This document shows, piece after piece, positions 25,817 through 38,700 of a DNA stretch of 64,000 bases; positions within the stretch are counted from its first letter, which is position 1; each line of letters begins with the position of its first letter. Position numbers and translations under genes: made by a program. The DNA is taken from positions 29,558,839 to 29,622,838 of the forward strand of contig OV121091.1 in the NCBI GenBank assembly GCA_921293015.1, read 5' to 3'. Under the pieces are notes generated by a model that was not told the origin of the DNA, did no database searches, and worked only from the letters and a program-made list of their open reading frames with translations. Source of the stretch: Phorcus lineatus (lineage: Eukaryota; Mollusca; Gastropoda; Trochida; Trochidae).

Positions 25817-26553
25817 ACTATAGCACTGCTAGTACAGGGGAATTCCAGCCATGCGGTAACTGTCTATCTACTTACCTATAACTACTGTCTAGAATATTAT
25901 GTGCTTGTGAAAGCTGGATATGTTCTATACTGTATAGACAATACTGGGTAAAGTCTAATATATACCATTCTCTGCTTAATTTATCTACTTATTTCAAATA
26001 TCATTTATTTATTATAAATATATTTTATGTGTCTTTTTTTTTTAAATAAAAAGAAACAGGTGAAGTGAGATTTTGGATTAGACACTGCTTTCAAAGTATA
26101 ATATTTCAATGTTTGCATTGACATAATGCTATTGGACAAATCATTCCTTGGCACTATGAAATTATTCATATCTCTCCATTGATTTCAATCTTCTCACAAT
26201 ACATCACTTAAAGCATACATTGTATTACATATAAATTCAAAAGTAAGTGCACAACACACCATAATTACAGTATGAGACATATCTCATAAAGTTGAAGCTA
26301 TACAGGGAGATTAATATCCCAATATGGTAATAAATTAAACAAATGATCTTTTCACAAAATATCTGGACCAGTATGATACCCAAAGCTGGTCTTTAAATCA
26401 GGAAATCTAATTTCTACAGCTCCAACAGCTACAATTCTAACATAACAAAATATGACATAAAATACTTCACAAATGAGACATAATAGTGCTACTCTGTGGT
26501 CAAACATCGCTTTTTTATTACAGGCTTAGCTTTGTTGTTCCTTATTATCACAC

Positions 26554-26586
26554 CTGAAAGCCTTCTTCCTTCTCGGACCGTCCACC
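26554..26586 (-). other. Candidate 33-nt micro-exon, unidentified gene
   Basis: Minus strand: acceptor ACTTCAAG, then a GC-rich 33 nt open in all three frames (one reads GGRSEKEEGFQ), then donor GTGTGA. A second candidate sits just upstream at about 26863-26892 with a GTGAGTTA donor, and the two are phase-compatible in one frame. The weight of evidence is low because the segments are so short. Confidence 0.15.
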
Positions 26587-27492
26587 CTTGAAGTTTGTCT
26601 TTAAAAGGAATTTAGCCCTGTTTATGCTCCAGTTGACTTATGTTGATTATTCAGGTTTGAATAGGTTTTGTTTACCTAACATCACACCTCATAGGTTTCA
26701 ACCTCCACATATAATCTGCCCTTTACGGTGTCCTCAAAAACGCATCAAGCAAAATTCATGCTCTAGTTGACATAATTGTGCTTTTTTCAATTTAAGCAAT
26801 CTTCTTTCGCCCATCCCGTGAAAAATATGTTTTATACTGAAATAACTTCTCTTTAACTCACCTTCCTCCCAGCTAAAACTAACTTTTTTGCTCATTTGAA
26901 CATCAAAACACATCCTTTCAATTATTTACAAAATTGTCATATTTCTCAAATTTGACTTTTTTACCTTTGCCAGCTAAGTATTGTGTTAGTGAATGCTGAA
27001 CTGTTCCCCTATGAATAAAACTAGTCACACATTAAGAAACAGATCTTGGTAAATACTAAACATGGTTATTATCATAAAATGTTCAAAGTGGACACAGCTC
27101 CCAAATCTGCACTAAACTCATCTAGAGAAAGATGTTCCTTTTGTCACCTTCTATGTTGCACTATATTGGAAAAGCATTGGTTCAACTACCAACACTGTGT
27201 TTTCCTATCGCATGAACAGATATATAGCAAGCCGTAAGGTGAGAGGATAAACCCATATAGAAATAAAGTGACAATTCATTCCTAGGTTGAAGGTCAATAT
27301 TGATATGCAGTGTCTTGAAATAACTTGTTTTTGCAATCTTTGTTAACCTTTTAAGAGGTGATCCCATTAGGTGACTTTAAATGCATCAAACGCCACCATT
27401 CATTCTTCTATCACAAACAGTTACATGAGCTGGCAGTACTTGAGTCTGTGTTTAAGACAATAGGAGCATTGAGACCTACTGAAAAGAATGAC

Positions 27493-27912
27493 TAAGGGTG
27501 CGCGGTATTATCGGTATATCGTTATATTGCAACACAGGAACAACACGATACGAACCGGTACACTCTTCTGAAAACATCCAATATATCGGAAGTTTTAAAA
27601 TTTACAATTTCCATGTAAAATTGCAGAGAAACGTAACAAGAAAAATGTGATTTTACCTAAAGTTGTAAACAATGTGTGAACTCGTCAGGTGAAAATAGCA
27701 CAGATATGTTAAAAGTCCGAAACCAATCACTGAGTTATCTTACTTTACAAAACGATGGCCAGTGGAGCATTGATCACTGATATAATTACTGCTATTTAGT
27801 CAAGAGAGCATGCAAAAAATGAAATATGAAAAATACCAATATATTGCAATACGCTTTTCTGTATCGCAAAATATATTGCAATACGAAAATGAGGAGCGAT
27901 ACCCATCCTTAA
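27493..27912. mobile_element. MITE-like element of the ATATTGC/GATAC family
   Basis: Starts TAAGGGTGCGCGGTATTATC and ends GAGCGATACCCATCCTTA, whose complement TAAGGATGGGTATCGCTC resembles the start. ATATTGCAATACG-like motifs lie inside both ends. The interior GATGGCCAGTGGAGCATTG aligns with AATGGTGCATGGAGCAATTG in the 36.0-kb element. No ORF. The termini resemble hAT-type non-autonomous elements, but that is an inference. Confidence 0.6.
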
Positions 27913-29992
27913 GAATGACATAATCATAGTGATGTTTACTTTGTTTGATGTAAAACATAAACTACCTACCTGTGATGTTCAGAAGATGGTGGTTAAACCA
28001 TGATATCACTTTAATTGATCAGAAAACTCCTTTGAACAGCCACAGCAATCTGCAACAAACAAATTCCACAGAGTTTTTAAACAAATAGAATCAAACATAC
28101 CAAGTATTAAAGATTTCTGTTGGTGGTGGAAATTGAAGATTTTTCAATCCAAAAAAAACCCCTGTTGTTCATGGCGCATTGATACAAAAACCAAGTTAAC
28201 CTGCAACCCACTTTCAAAAAGTTATTTCCGAACATAGTGTAAATATTCTTAAAAATGACTTGAATAAAAAAGAATAATCAACTCAAAGCTTACACAAGGC
28301 AGATAAAATATAACTGTCAAATCCTTTTGAATATTCTAATAGTCATCATCTTTATATTCAAGAAAGGAACTAATAATTAACTATCAAAAGGACCAGAAAA
28401 ACCATCATAATATGGGTATTTCAGATTTAAGTTAGGAGTTTGGAAAAAAGATTCGTTCAAAATGTTCATTTGCCCTTAATTTTCATTAATGAGCTGATAA
28501 TGACTTTATCGTCAGGATATAACCAACAAATCCAGGCTCGTTTCAGAGTAGCTAGAAGAAGTTTGGTGATTACGACATTTCACAATACAATACCTATCAC
28601 GATAACTCATTCCGATACGATATACAGACCTTCAGAAAAGCTGTGATTTGCACATTATACACATAATAAAAGATGAAATATGCAAAAATCATCAATGCCT
28701 GCTTATCAAAAATTATAAAATGTTACATAAATGTTGCAAAAAGTGTATTAGTATTTACCCAAAACTTGAAAAACATTAGAAGAATAATCAACAAGATGCG
28801 AGGAATTCATGTTATGTGTCCTGAGTGGATTGATGTGAATTTATTGTAAATTCTGAGCTTTAACGATTTAATTTCACAAGGGACAGATAAACCATAATTT
28901 GAGTTTTGAGTTGGTTATTCTTTTTCTTACCCAAATCAAATCTTAGAATATTTACTGTACATTTGGACAAAAAACATATATTTACACTTTACGTTTCATG
29001 TTATTCCATTTGAAATGAAAAACAATGGGGGTTTTTAACGCTTGTTTACCCTGTATGATAGACTCTCTGAACGATATATAGAAAATAGTTTTGTAAGCCA
29101 ATCAGGTCGAGTTATTTTTAGAAAAACTATAATTCCAATGACCGTTATGAAAACTTTAATACCCAGCATATTTATGCCCGCTTGAGTAAGAATATGCATA
29201 TCATATCAAACAGATGTTATCAGATACATGAGGAGATTTAAACATCAGAAGTATTTAATCTTTATGTATTTTGATAAAAATTTGTTTAAAATGTAAATAT
29301 TCAGTTATGGTTGTAATAGGAGTTTGGAAACCATATATTATCTTATCTTGAAATGTGTACACCAGCATGAATTATAGTTTATTTTCATACGACAATTCAA
29401 ATTTTTGGTACATGAAGGAGTTGCAAACAGATAAGAAACAAAAATACTGTCAATTGCCATGGATAATAATGTACTTTTCATGTTCAATTGTATCGGAGAA
29501 TAAAATTTGCACGCTAGCATTTTACATATATAATAATATATTTCAACTTATGATATATTTTTAATATTGACTTCCAAAACTACTTAATGATTGATCTAGC
29601 ATAGAGCCGAAGTAGGCTTTTACACTGGATTTACTTGTGAAACATATTTTTTGCTTGTAAAATCATTATGCAAACCTTAATTTACTGCGGGTATCAAAAA
29701 GTATGAATACGCACTTGCTATTTAAACTACCCACTGAAAATTCAAAATGTGGGTATACTACCATAAAGGGATAAAAGGAGGGCTAGATACAGTCAAATTA
29801 TAAAATTTTCAGGTTTTTCAATGAAAAGAAAGATTAACTTGTAACATGCACCTCGACTTTTAAGCAAAATGAAAAAGTTAAAATCAACTAGATGCTGCAA
29901 GTTGTTTGTAAAATAAAGTTCAAAGGCTAAGTTGTCAACAAAGGTTACACTTAACTGAATGTGTGATATACAAGCATCGATATGATAACTAC

Positions 29993-30049
29993 CTGTTGTA
30001 TAACAGACTGTACAGCTTCAGATGGAACTGTTGACAATTGTCTATACAG
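29993..30049 (-). other. Candidate 57-nt internal exon, unidentified gene
   Basis: Minus strand, phase 0 to phase 0: acceptor GGGAGTAG, 19 codons reading LYRQLSTVPSEAVQSVIQQ, donor GTAGTT. The composition is strongly protein-like, but the acceptor tract is poor. I could not link it to a neighbouring exon or a family. Confidence 0.22.
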
Positions 30050-31785
30050 CTACTCCCATGAAGTTACCAAGACCGAGTTGGATAATTATGCTGACAAATC
30101 ATGTAGGTAAACAAACACTTATCTCTCGGTGACCATGTCAGCAAGATGAGAGCACAATGAAGTACAGTGATGGGTTATGCCACGGAGAGAAGGAATGTCG
30201 AGTCTTAGATTCTTATTTTGCATCTCAAACATTTTTTGTCTCGCAAACTTCAAATAAATCTTGATTTTCAGAAAATGTTGTTCATTATGGAGATAAGGGG
30301 TCAAAGGGAAAAAAATAACCTAAAGATACAACAAAAGTTTTCAAAAGACTTAATTAGATATTGAAAATACTTGCATAATAATTGTGAGTATCTCACACGA
30401 GCAATATAGTTAAACAAAAAGGCTTTAATTGGGTAAAGTAAACTTCACCTCAATCCACAGTTATCCCTGCATCATATATCAAGAAAACGATGGAAAAGAT
30501 GCCCATTCCAGTTATGAAGATTGTGATATAATCTTAAACCATATCATGTAAAAGTTAAAGGCAAGATATATTGGAAATTTTTGTTAATGACAAAGATGTT
30601 ATTTTTGGATATTTTGTGAAATCTAATAAAAACACTGTCATTATTTAGTCATAAAATTAAAGAATATTTTAACTATTTTTCAGATGAACTGCCAGATAAT
30701 TCGTTAAAATATTTTACAAGCATATATGATAAAATCATAAGAAAACCTTCTAACCAGTTAATATTCAAGGAACAGTGACAAAGTCTATTCTACTACCTCC
30801 ACAAAGTCCTTGACAAACATGATTCACAAAACAACATAACCATCCCAGTACAGCATGGGTAGATACCTCAATAAGCATGCATGTGTATGTTTAACATATG
30901 TCATTGGCACGATTTATTTAGAAAAGAATAAATGAGTTTAACAACTACTCAATCAACCAACCAATATCTCGGATGTATAGAACTACTGGAACTTTCAACA
31001 CAGTAGTATTACGGTCGAAATCATGGCCAGAATTTACATAAATCATGTTGTGATCACTAGTCATAAATCTGTGCATAAAAACTATACAGCTTGAATGCTA
31101 GCAAGTAAGAAATTCAGTTTTCTTTTTCTTCAGAAAACAGCAAATAAAAAGTTTCTTTAGTTTCAAGCCTTGGCTAAGAATTCACAGAATACTTTTCATT
31201 AAAAGTAGGATTGAGCTGTGATAAACATTCAAAATGAAAAATATTTTTGTTTTGTACTTTGAATGATTAAAAACAAAACTTAGCTGTTACTTTAAAAGTT
31301 CTTCATCACTATTTTTTAAATCTAGTTTGGAAGGAAGCCAACAATGAATAACTTCAAATGCAGAAAATCTAAAATACAACCAAGCGCACATACCAATTAA
31401 TTGTAAGAGGTCTTGACAGAATTATATCCTTTATCAAAAACACATGAAAATATTAATCATTTAATTCTTAACCCTTTGTTATTGACAATAGATTAGATCT
31501 ATATATATATATATACAAATATAAAAAATATTCATACCTTCAATAATTAAAATGTTATTAATGTAATGTAATTAAATGTTACAATTGAAAATATGCAGTC
31601 TTAGTGAAGACAATTTACATGGAAAGATATTTTATTTAAGTATACACAAAATACAAAAATGCAGCCAAGCATGAACGGATTAAAATGTTTGAAAATATTA
31701 TACAGGTAACATATGCAAAGCCTTGCAAAATCTTGATTAATAGATTATGACAAAGGTAATATTCCATGTGGCTTAAATACATCAA

Positions 31786-32466
31786 CAACTGTCCTAACCA
31801 CATTAAAGACCGTCCTTACATCAAGAAATGTCCTTGCAACATAAAAAAATGTCCTTACCATATCAAAAAGTGGTCTTACCCTATCAATAACTGTCCTTAT
31901 CACATCAAGACATGTTTTTACAACATCAAGAAATGTCCTTACCATATCACTATGGTCTTGACTCTTGACGTAGCAATAACTGTCCTTACCACATCAAGAA
32001 ATGTCCTTGCCATATCAAGAAATGTCCTTATACATCAAGTCTTACCCCAGCAATAACTTTCCTTACAACATCAATAACTGTCCTTACCACATCAAGAAAT
32101 GTCCTTACCACATCAAGAAATGTCCTTACCATATCAATATGGTCTTACTGTAGCAATAACTGTCCTTACCACATCAAAAAATGTCCTTACAACATCAAGA
32201 AGTGTCCTTACACATCAATATGGTCTTACCGTAGCAATAACTGTACTTACCACAAGAGGGATGTCCTTATCACATCAAGAAATGTCCTTGCCATATCAAT
32301 ATGGTCTTGCCATAGCAATAACTGTCCTTACCACATCATTAACTGTCCTTACCACATCAAGAAATGTCCTTGTCATATCAATATGGTCTTACCATAGCAA
32401 TAACTGTCCTTACCACATCATTAACTGTCCTTACCACATCAAGAAATGTCCTTGTCATATCAATAA
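31786..32466. repeat. 21-bp minisatellite with higher-order structure
   Basis: About 32 units of roughly 21 bp. Three unit types, GTCCTTACCACATCAAGAAA, GTCCTTACCATATCAATAT and GGTCTTACCATAGCAATAAC, recur in the same order from about 31950 onward. This gives a supra-unit of about 60-65 bp plus duplicated blocks. Because the period is a multiple of three and the units lack stops, long open frames appear on both strands. I read these as artefacts of the repeat. Confidence 0.9.
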
Positions 32467-34225
32467 CCTATGTTTAAACAGTAAAACCAAAGCTACCAGT
32501 ACTCTATAAAACATGATCAAAGACATCAAATACTACACTTAAATGATAAGCTTGGTAAAGAATAAACAAGGTACATAAAAGCCCTCCCCAAACTTAATAG
32601 AACCACTTGACACAGTACCCTACGATACTTAAGTTCTTCTAACATCAATGTACCTGGACTCATTTATTTTACTTTTCTGTATCTACAACGTTCCATAAAC
32701 ATAGGTCAAAGATTATATAACAAAATGCCCAAAAATATGATGGAATTACATGGCATTTACCTCTAGACACGTCTCAGAGCCAAAGTTTTTTTTCAAAAAA
32801 CTGTAAATCCTTAAGTTTTCACCAAAAATAATTTCAACCATTTCATTATTTGTCTCTTTCTCTTTTTCATAACATTTTACTACGGTCGGACCACGTTAAT
32901 TGATCAGATAGCAAATAATGCGGTTATCTGAATCAGAAATGTGACCTACAGAAAGACAACAAAAACAAGATATAGGAGATGTGTTAGAAAATCAGATGCA
33001 TGTTATACTGGATAGATTAATTTTCGAATCAATTGAAACTAGAGCTGTAATTCCAATCCACGGTTCTTGATTCCTTGAAGTATACCTTGCAGGCTTTCCC
33101 AGACACAATATCCCAGAAATCATAAGAATGAAAAAATTTGAATTTACTGCTGGTGGTAAATTCCTCCGGGGGAGATTAGAACCAACGGTGCCAAGATGCA
33201 TTTTGTACAACAATAATTCATTATCCTGACAACTATTTTCTTACAATTTCACTAATTTTGCCTGAAAACATAATTCTTTACAATCAAAATATTATAATTG
33301 TTAAAAACAAAATACCCTCCTGTTATTATACATGTATCTCCTAAATTTGATAAGAATCAGACTATAAGATTAGAAGTTTGAGAAACTTTCTATTTGAAGA
33401 GTTACCTTGGACTGAAATCTTTGGACACTCCCACTTAATGATGGTCTGTGTTCTCATAAATTTGATGTCAGTGACCTCAAACAGAGAGATATTTTTAGGA
33501 GTCACATACCTTTATCACCAAGAAGCACTCTTCTACTTGTCCACTAATCTCACTTTTTATCTCAGTCCAGGGTCAAAAAGATCCCTAGGTCAAAGAAAGA
33601 CTATCGACAGGAAATAAGACTTGAGTTATCAATTGGTAATGCCTTTTCCCAAACTCAGTATTATTAAAGTGTTGAGCAAAGGAAGGCCAAAAAGAATTTA
33701 ATGTTTATTCCCTACTGAAGTGAAGTGTTGTTCTTAAAAGGGATTCCTACCCACCCTTTTGGCTTGGTGTCTCTAATAAAAATTAAAAGTGGGGTATTTT
33801 TGCCCTTGGTCAGCAATCGAGAATAGGGTTAAAGTCCCCCTTACCTGATCACCTAGGATCACCTAGGAACAAAACTTGTTTCAAGGTTTTTAGGGAAATT
33901 ACTACCAGGACATTAGTGGGGTCTGAACCAAATCTACAAGCTACAATCTACCAGATTAAATGTGCTTTTCCTTTAAATTTCAGGTTTGGTGATACCAGAG
34001 TTCTAGAGAAGAAGTCGAAGTGTGAAAAGTTTACAGACAATGATTAGACTCACTATAAATCAATATGGCAACCTATCCCTTCAGTTCTATATTAGCCAAT
34101 TATGAGTACTAAATGTGTATACTATAATCTCACATAATTAATTAGCATCTAGAAAATCTACAAAATGTAAACAATAGATAGAATGCAGTTCATGATGAAA
34201 TTATGTTCTCCTCAGAGATATTATC

Positions 34226-34372
34226 CAGGGCTTGGAGAAGGCAGGGGCAATTTTGCACATTGGATGAATTTGGATTAGACATTTTACCATAGCTACTAAA
34301 ATTACAAAATTCTTAAAATGACTAAAAGCCCTAAAAATTTCCCATTGTCGAGGGTGTCTCTCCCTCTATTAT
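34226..34372 (+). repeat. Dispersed repeat of about 160 bp, copy 2 of 3
   Basis: Matches 14176-14345: GGCAGGGGCAATTTTGCAC, TTGGATGAATTTGGATTAG, AAATGACTAAAAGCCCTAAA and CCCATTGTCGAGGGTGTC appear in the same order. Confidence 0.75.
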
Positions 34373-34849
34373 CCTTTAACACCAAAGACTAAATGTTTTG
34401 ATACTCACTATGTAAATCATCTCAACCATTTGGTTTATGTACAGTGATGGTATTTTTATTTTAAAAATTTTTTTTATCAGATTAATTATGATGGAGAAGA
34501 TGTTCTAATTTCTCTTAATATCATCATAACACTTTCCATCATTTACAGCAAACTCTCAGAAAAATCAATAGAAAGGGATATCCTTCATCAATTATTTCAA
34601 ACTGACACAAGATACGATATACAAATATCCAAGTGATGTTCATGAAATCCTTTCAATCAATAATTGTTAACCAGAAAATTTCATTACCTAATAAACCTAA
34701 TCAAAACCTTTCCTCCAGGGGCAGCAACCAGACACATTTACTTAACTAATTAAGATCAATACTAGACATTTCATTATAGAAAGACAAACATCCTTACAAT
34801 GAATTAATTAAAATACATCAGCAAAGAGTGCATGAAGCATATTACCTTA

Positions 34850-35240
34850 TCACCCATATGGTTGATCAAAAGTGGAGATTTATTTTCAATATGAGCACAT
34901 GTGCACATATCACTTTTGCCGTACAATGATTGTTTCAGCGCGTGTTGCCGTATTTCGTCATCTATGACATCATAAAATCATTGTTCATGATGTCACTGTA
35001 GCAGGCCGTCGCAAGGCAAGTAGGCCATTTTCTGAATATTTCCATATGTGTTTGAAATAGAATGGAATCGGTAATAAAGAAATTTCTACCCTCGGAAGTG
35101 TATCATATGATTTTTACGAAACTCATGAAAATTTGTGTATAACCCTCACTCTCGTTCATGTTATACAAAAATTCACACTCATTTCGTAAAAGTCTTATGA
35201 CACGATTCCTTAGGTAATAATCTCTATATATCATATATAT
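34850..35240 (+). mobile_element. Second foldback element
   Basis: The segment from about 35065 to 35225 folds into one long hairpin. TTTTTACGAAACTCATGAAA and TTGTGTATAAC in the left arm pair with GTTATACAAAAATTC and CATTTCGTAAAAG in the right arm, around a CCTCACTCTCGTTCAT loop. Upstream are GTATTTCGTCATCTATGACA, GATGTCAC and GCCGTCGCAAGGCA blocks that parallel those upstream of the 25.0-kb hairpin. No ORF. Confidence 0.72.
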
Positions 35241-35624
35241 ATTATTGCCAATTCATTTGTTGTTTTTCAGTTTAAGGATGAAATAAACAGGATCAGTGGA
35301 TGGTTGAAATACATAATTCTAAACTTAAAGATGAACAACATGGTAACACTCTAATTGTTCAGCATTTAGCTGCTTAGTTAACACAAAGCCATTCTGCATT
35401 GCCAATTTATAGGGATCACAACTAGTCCTGTTCCTAAGGGTATAATCAAGTATTGGAAACTAGCGAAAAGCTATACTGAAGTAACATAGACTTTTAAATA
35501 AAGGGTTTGATACAAATTTCAAAGAATGAGAATAAATATGAAACTAAAGGAGTCATTTGTGAATACATTGAAAGTTCAACAACCATATCAATAGATTTAT
35601 TTATATATATAACATCAGTCATAG

Positions 35625-35933
35625 GTGAGTGAGTGAGTTAAAGTTTTTAACGCTGCTTTCACAAGTATTTCACTTATATTGCGGCCGCAATCAATGCTAG
35701 GAGAAAGACGGCAACACCATTGTGGCTATGCATTGCGGTGAAACCTGAAAGCATCGGCTGGCACTAACAAACCATGGATATGGTGAAATTCAATTTAGCA
35801 TTGCATCGAAACCTAAATGCCTGTCCAACAGTTTTCTACTGCAGACAAAGCTGCCAAGCCCCAAAAGGATTCTAACCACGGACCTTTTGATCCAAAAGAC
35901 GAACTAGCTAACCACTTCACTATTCCATCCCCT
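35625..35933 (-). mobile_element. Full-length tRNA-derived SINE, minus orientation
   Basis: Flanked by a 13-bp target-site duplication with one mismatch (ACATCAGTCATAG at 35612-35624, ACATCAGCCATAG at 35934-35946). Read on the minus strand it has an A box TGGTTAGCTAG, a B box GGTTAGAATCC, then TTGTCTGCAGTAGAAAACTG and a CAATGCATAGCCACAATGG block. The 3' end is AACTCACTCACTCACCT, so this copy has a CACT-type tail instead of the pentamer tail of the 47.3-kb copy. Confidence 0.92.
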
Positions 35934-36029
35934 ACATCAGCCATAGAGTAAACCTGAAAGTTACAAGTAAAAAAGTTTGATTTTGTCAACTATCAGGTAG
36001 AATTAAGGAAAAAACTCCAAAACTTAGAT

Positions 36030-36416
36030 TCCAGCTAAGGGAGCACTGATAGAATGATTCACCAGTGCATCGCGATTTATGGCGTATGATACATGATACA
36101 CTTTTGTCAGTAAACTGATACACTACAATATAAAACTGTATATATCACGATTTAACTTCTTATAAAAAATATGAAACTAACTGTAACAGACTAACAGAAT
36201 AATGGTGCATGGAGCAATTGTAACTGAACTTTTAATGATTTTACCCAAAAATATATTTTATTGATTAGAAAGAGGGTTTGAAATCAACAAATATTAAACT
36301 AAAGTTAATCTAATTATTTCTACATGTTAGTGTTTTGTATTACTTATCAAATATTAGCACTAGTATCGAGATATGCAACATATCGTGACCTATCTGCATG
36401 ATTGCACTCCTAATCC
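36030..36416. mobile_element. MITE-like element related to 27.5 and 47.6 kb
   Basis: Starts AAGGGAGCACTGATAGAATG and ends TGATTGCACTCCTAATCCCC. The complement of the end, TTAGGAGTGCAATCA, resembles the start. Internal motifs ATCGCGATTTATGG, GATACATGATAC and TATCGTGACCTAT, and the shared ATGGTGCATGGAGCAATTG core, tie it to the other two. No ORF. Confidence 0.55.
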
Positions 36417-38089
36417 CCCAAAGGTAACCAGGTATGGAGCTGGCGGATACGCCAAATTTGATACACTTATGATATGCATACAGTTCATTCCATAAGTAAG
36501 ATTTTGAAAAATAAAACAGTAAAATTTAGACATGTAAAGTGTAACTCCCTTAAAAGCAAGGTCTTGTAAAAACTCCCAAGTCAATATGACATCGGGTGTT
36601 GAAGATGTTCAGGGGATTCAAATATGCTGATGAACAGAATGGTTTGAGCCAGTATTTTCAGTAATAGCAAATGTCAAAAACTTAAAGCCTATCAGTAGTA
36701 CTCTTGTCTTGGTGTTAATTGCTTTGATAATGCAAATTTTCTCCCTGACACATATGGAAACTATTCTATAGTAAAGGAACATAGGGTATGTTGTTGGAGT
36801 GATATTTGTCAACCTTTATCATAAATGGTGTTCTTTTATCAAGGAGTCGTGTTGTCTCTGAAAATAAGTATCCTAACGCTAATCAGTTCTGAATAGTGCC
36901 AATACCAGACATAACGAGCGTCAATGACTCAAACATAATTTTATAAAACTTATTCTAAGCAGACACAACAAACATGGGTTGATAGTGTTACATGGGTCAT
37001 TTAACTAGTATGTACATGTAAAATTTAGATTTTCCACTTTTTAACGATTACATTGCTGTATTGCGATTATCCTTGAAAACAAGAAAATTGAGAGATATGC
37101 AAGTTTACAGAAGCGTTTTCAACTTAACTCAGAAATTTGGTATTTCGGCTCTTATTGAAGCCACATAAAAAACATTTAACACATACTCTGTGTTAAAAAC
37201 TTCTGAATCAAATTCATTTCTACTCTGACAATGTAACATATGGCACTATGTTTGACAAATTTAAATTCAGAATCTCATTAACACATTTTTACATCATTAT
37301 TAAGTTTGATATGAAAAATTCATAAAAACATGAATCAAATATTATTTCTTTCATTCAATTCATTGAAGCCTATCTATCTCTCCAATCAACAAAATAAACC
37401 AAAGAAAGCAAAACATAAATATACAAAAGTTCAATTCCATCTTTTATCAGCAAGCAAGCTTTCCTGAAAGAAGTGTTTTCATTGGTTCAAATTTGGCAGC
37501 TTGGTCATTCTGCAATTTTTGCCGTTAGATCTACATACCATACAAATTCAGCCAATGGTGTCCTAGACATGTTACACAATAGAGACAGATATAATATTCA
37601 TACTACATAATTCCAGCTAGAGAATATAAACTAAACTTTTATATCTATGAAGATACAACTGTACTTAAACTTAACCAATGTGTGTCTCTTATCAATACTA
37701 CAGTAGGTCCAATTTATCAAAGTATGTAAGCCAACTATGAGAGTTTGTTATGGGTTATAATTCATATCACAGGTAACACAATAACACAATAGCACACTTA
37801 GTTCCATGCTATTATGGGTGTGTAACACATAGAACAAATAGATAATCGTTTATCAATGATGAGTATAACATCTCTTTTCTACAGATTAGTTTTAATGTCA
37901 GAGCAGAGGAAAAAAACACCCAAAAAAACTCATATCACTAATGATAGGCCCAGTGATATCATATAGGATTATTCACTTGATTGATGGGTTCATATGTCAC
38001 TAAAGATAAGGCCTGATAAAGATAAGATGACAATGAAAACATTTTAAGCATAGTAAAAATGAGTGTGTTTTTCGATTCACACCACGGGT

Positions 38090-38700
38090 GTGTATTTACA
38101 CGGAGCATATACGATCAGCTGTTAGCACACAAGGCAGAGTTAGGTCACAGTGAACTAGATCAGCTTTGCTCCTGTGGCAACTCGGGAAGGGCAGAGATAC
38201 TGACCCCAGTTCCACGTGAAGGTAGCGGGCAAATCTGACCGTATGGTATCGCCAGCTTTTCCCTGATAGGTCCGAAGTATCTATCGATAGGACAAGTTTC
38301 TCAATTTTTCTTCTGTCCATTGTTTGTACGTCATTCACTTCATAAAAGTGATCGAATCAAGCGCTATTAGGTCGCATTGGAAAATAACTGTTCGATTTTT
38401 CACGAAGGTCGGATGTGTTTTTGTGATTGTAAACAAGCAAATGGCGATGGAGTGTTACCTTTTGTTGGAATATGTTGCCTAAGGTCCAGGTTGTCGGGTA
38501 GCGTGTTTAGGACACCCGGGTGGCGACACTGGCACCCTACCAATAACAGGAAAACCAAAACAACCTTGAGAGGAACTCGACTCACGTTTTTAGCGCTTCC
38601 GCACTGCAGCCGACTGACATGCGCACTGATCGGTATCGGGAATATTATGGAAGATCAATTCAGTCACTTTCCCTCAAAACAAGCTTCCAGTGCAACGCCA
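38090..38700. promoter_or_regulatory. CpG-rich, promoter-like patch, possibly divergent
   Basis: CpG dinucleotides (CGATCG-type and TACGTCA motifs) are conspicuously more frequent here than in the flanking tens of kilobases. A plausible start exon leaves on the minus strand at 38320, and candidate plus-strand exons begin about 1.3 kb to the right. No TATA box stands out. The open frames on both strands in 38377-38748 are not convincing as proteins. Confidence 0.35.
38205..38320 (-). other. Candidate first coding exon, unidentified gene
   Basis: Minus strand: ATG in a strong context (ACAATGG), 38 codons starting MDRRKIEKLVLSIDTSDLSG, then a GTCAGT donor leaving 2 nt (phase 2). A second in-frame ATG lies 6 codons upstream at 38338. 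The location in a CpG-rich patch fits a first exon. If real, the gene runs left into 12-38 kb. I do not recognise the N-terminus. Confidence 0.33.

Noticed and set aside
31745..32509. Open frames of 66, 96 and 136 codons on both strands
   Set aside because: They follow from a stop-free 21-bp tandem unit whose length is a multiple of three; no start, splice or domain evidence beyond the repeat.
33000..33213. 73-codon minus-strand frame with GGTTCTAATCTCC
   Set aside because: The B-box-like motif suggests a degraded SINE, and the frame has no other coding support.
33848..33865. 18-nt minus-strand micro-exon between TTGTTCCTAG and GTAAGG
   Set aside because: It consists of a duplicated GTGATCCTAG motif; likely a coincidental arrangement of repeats.
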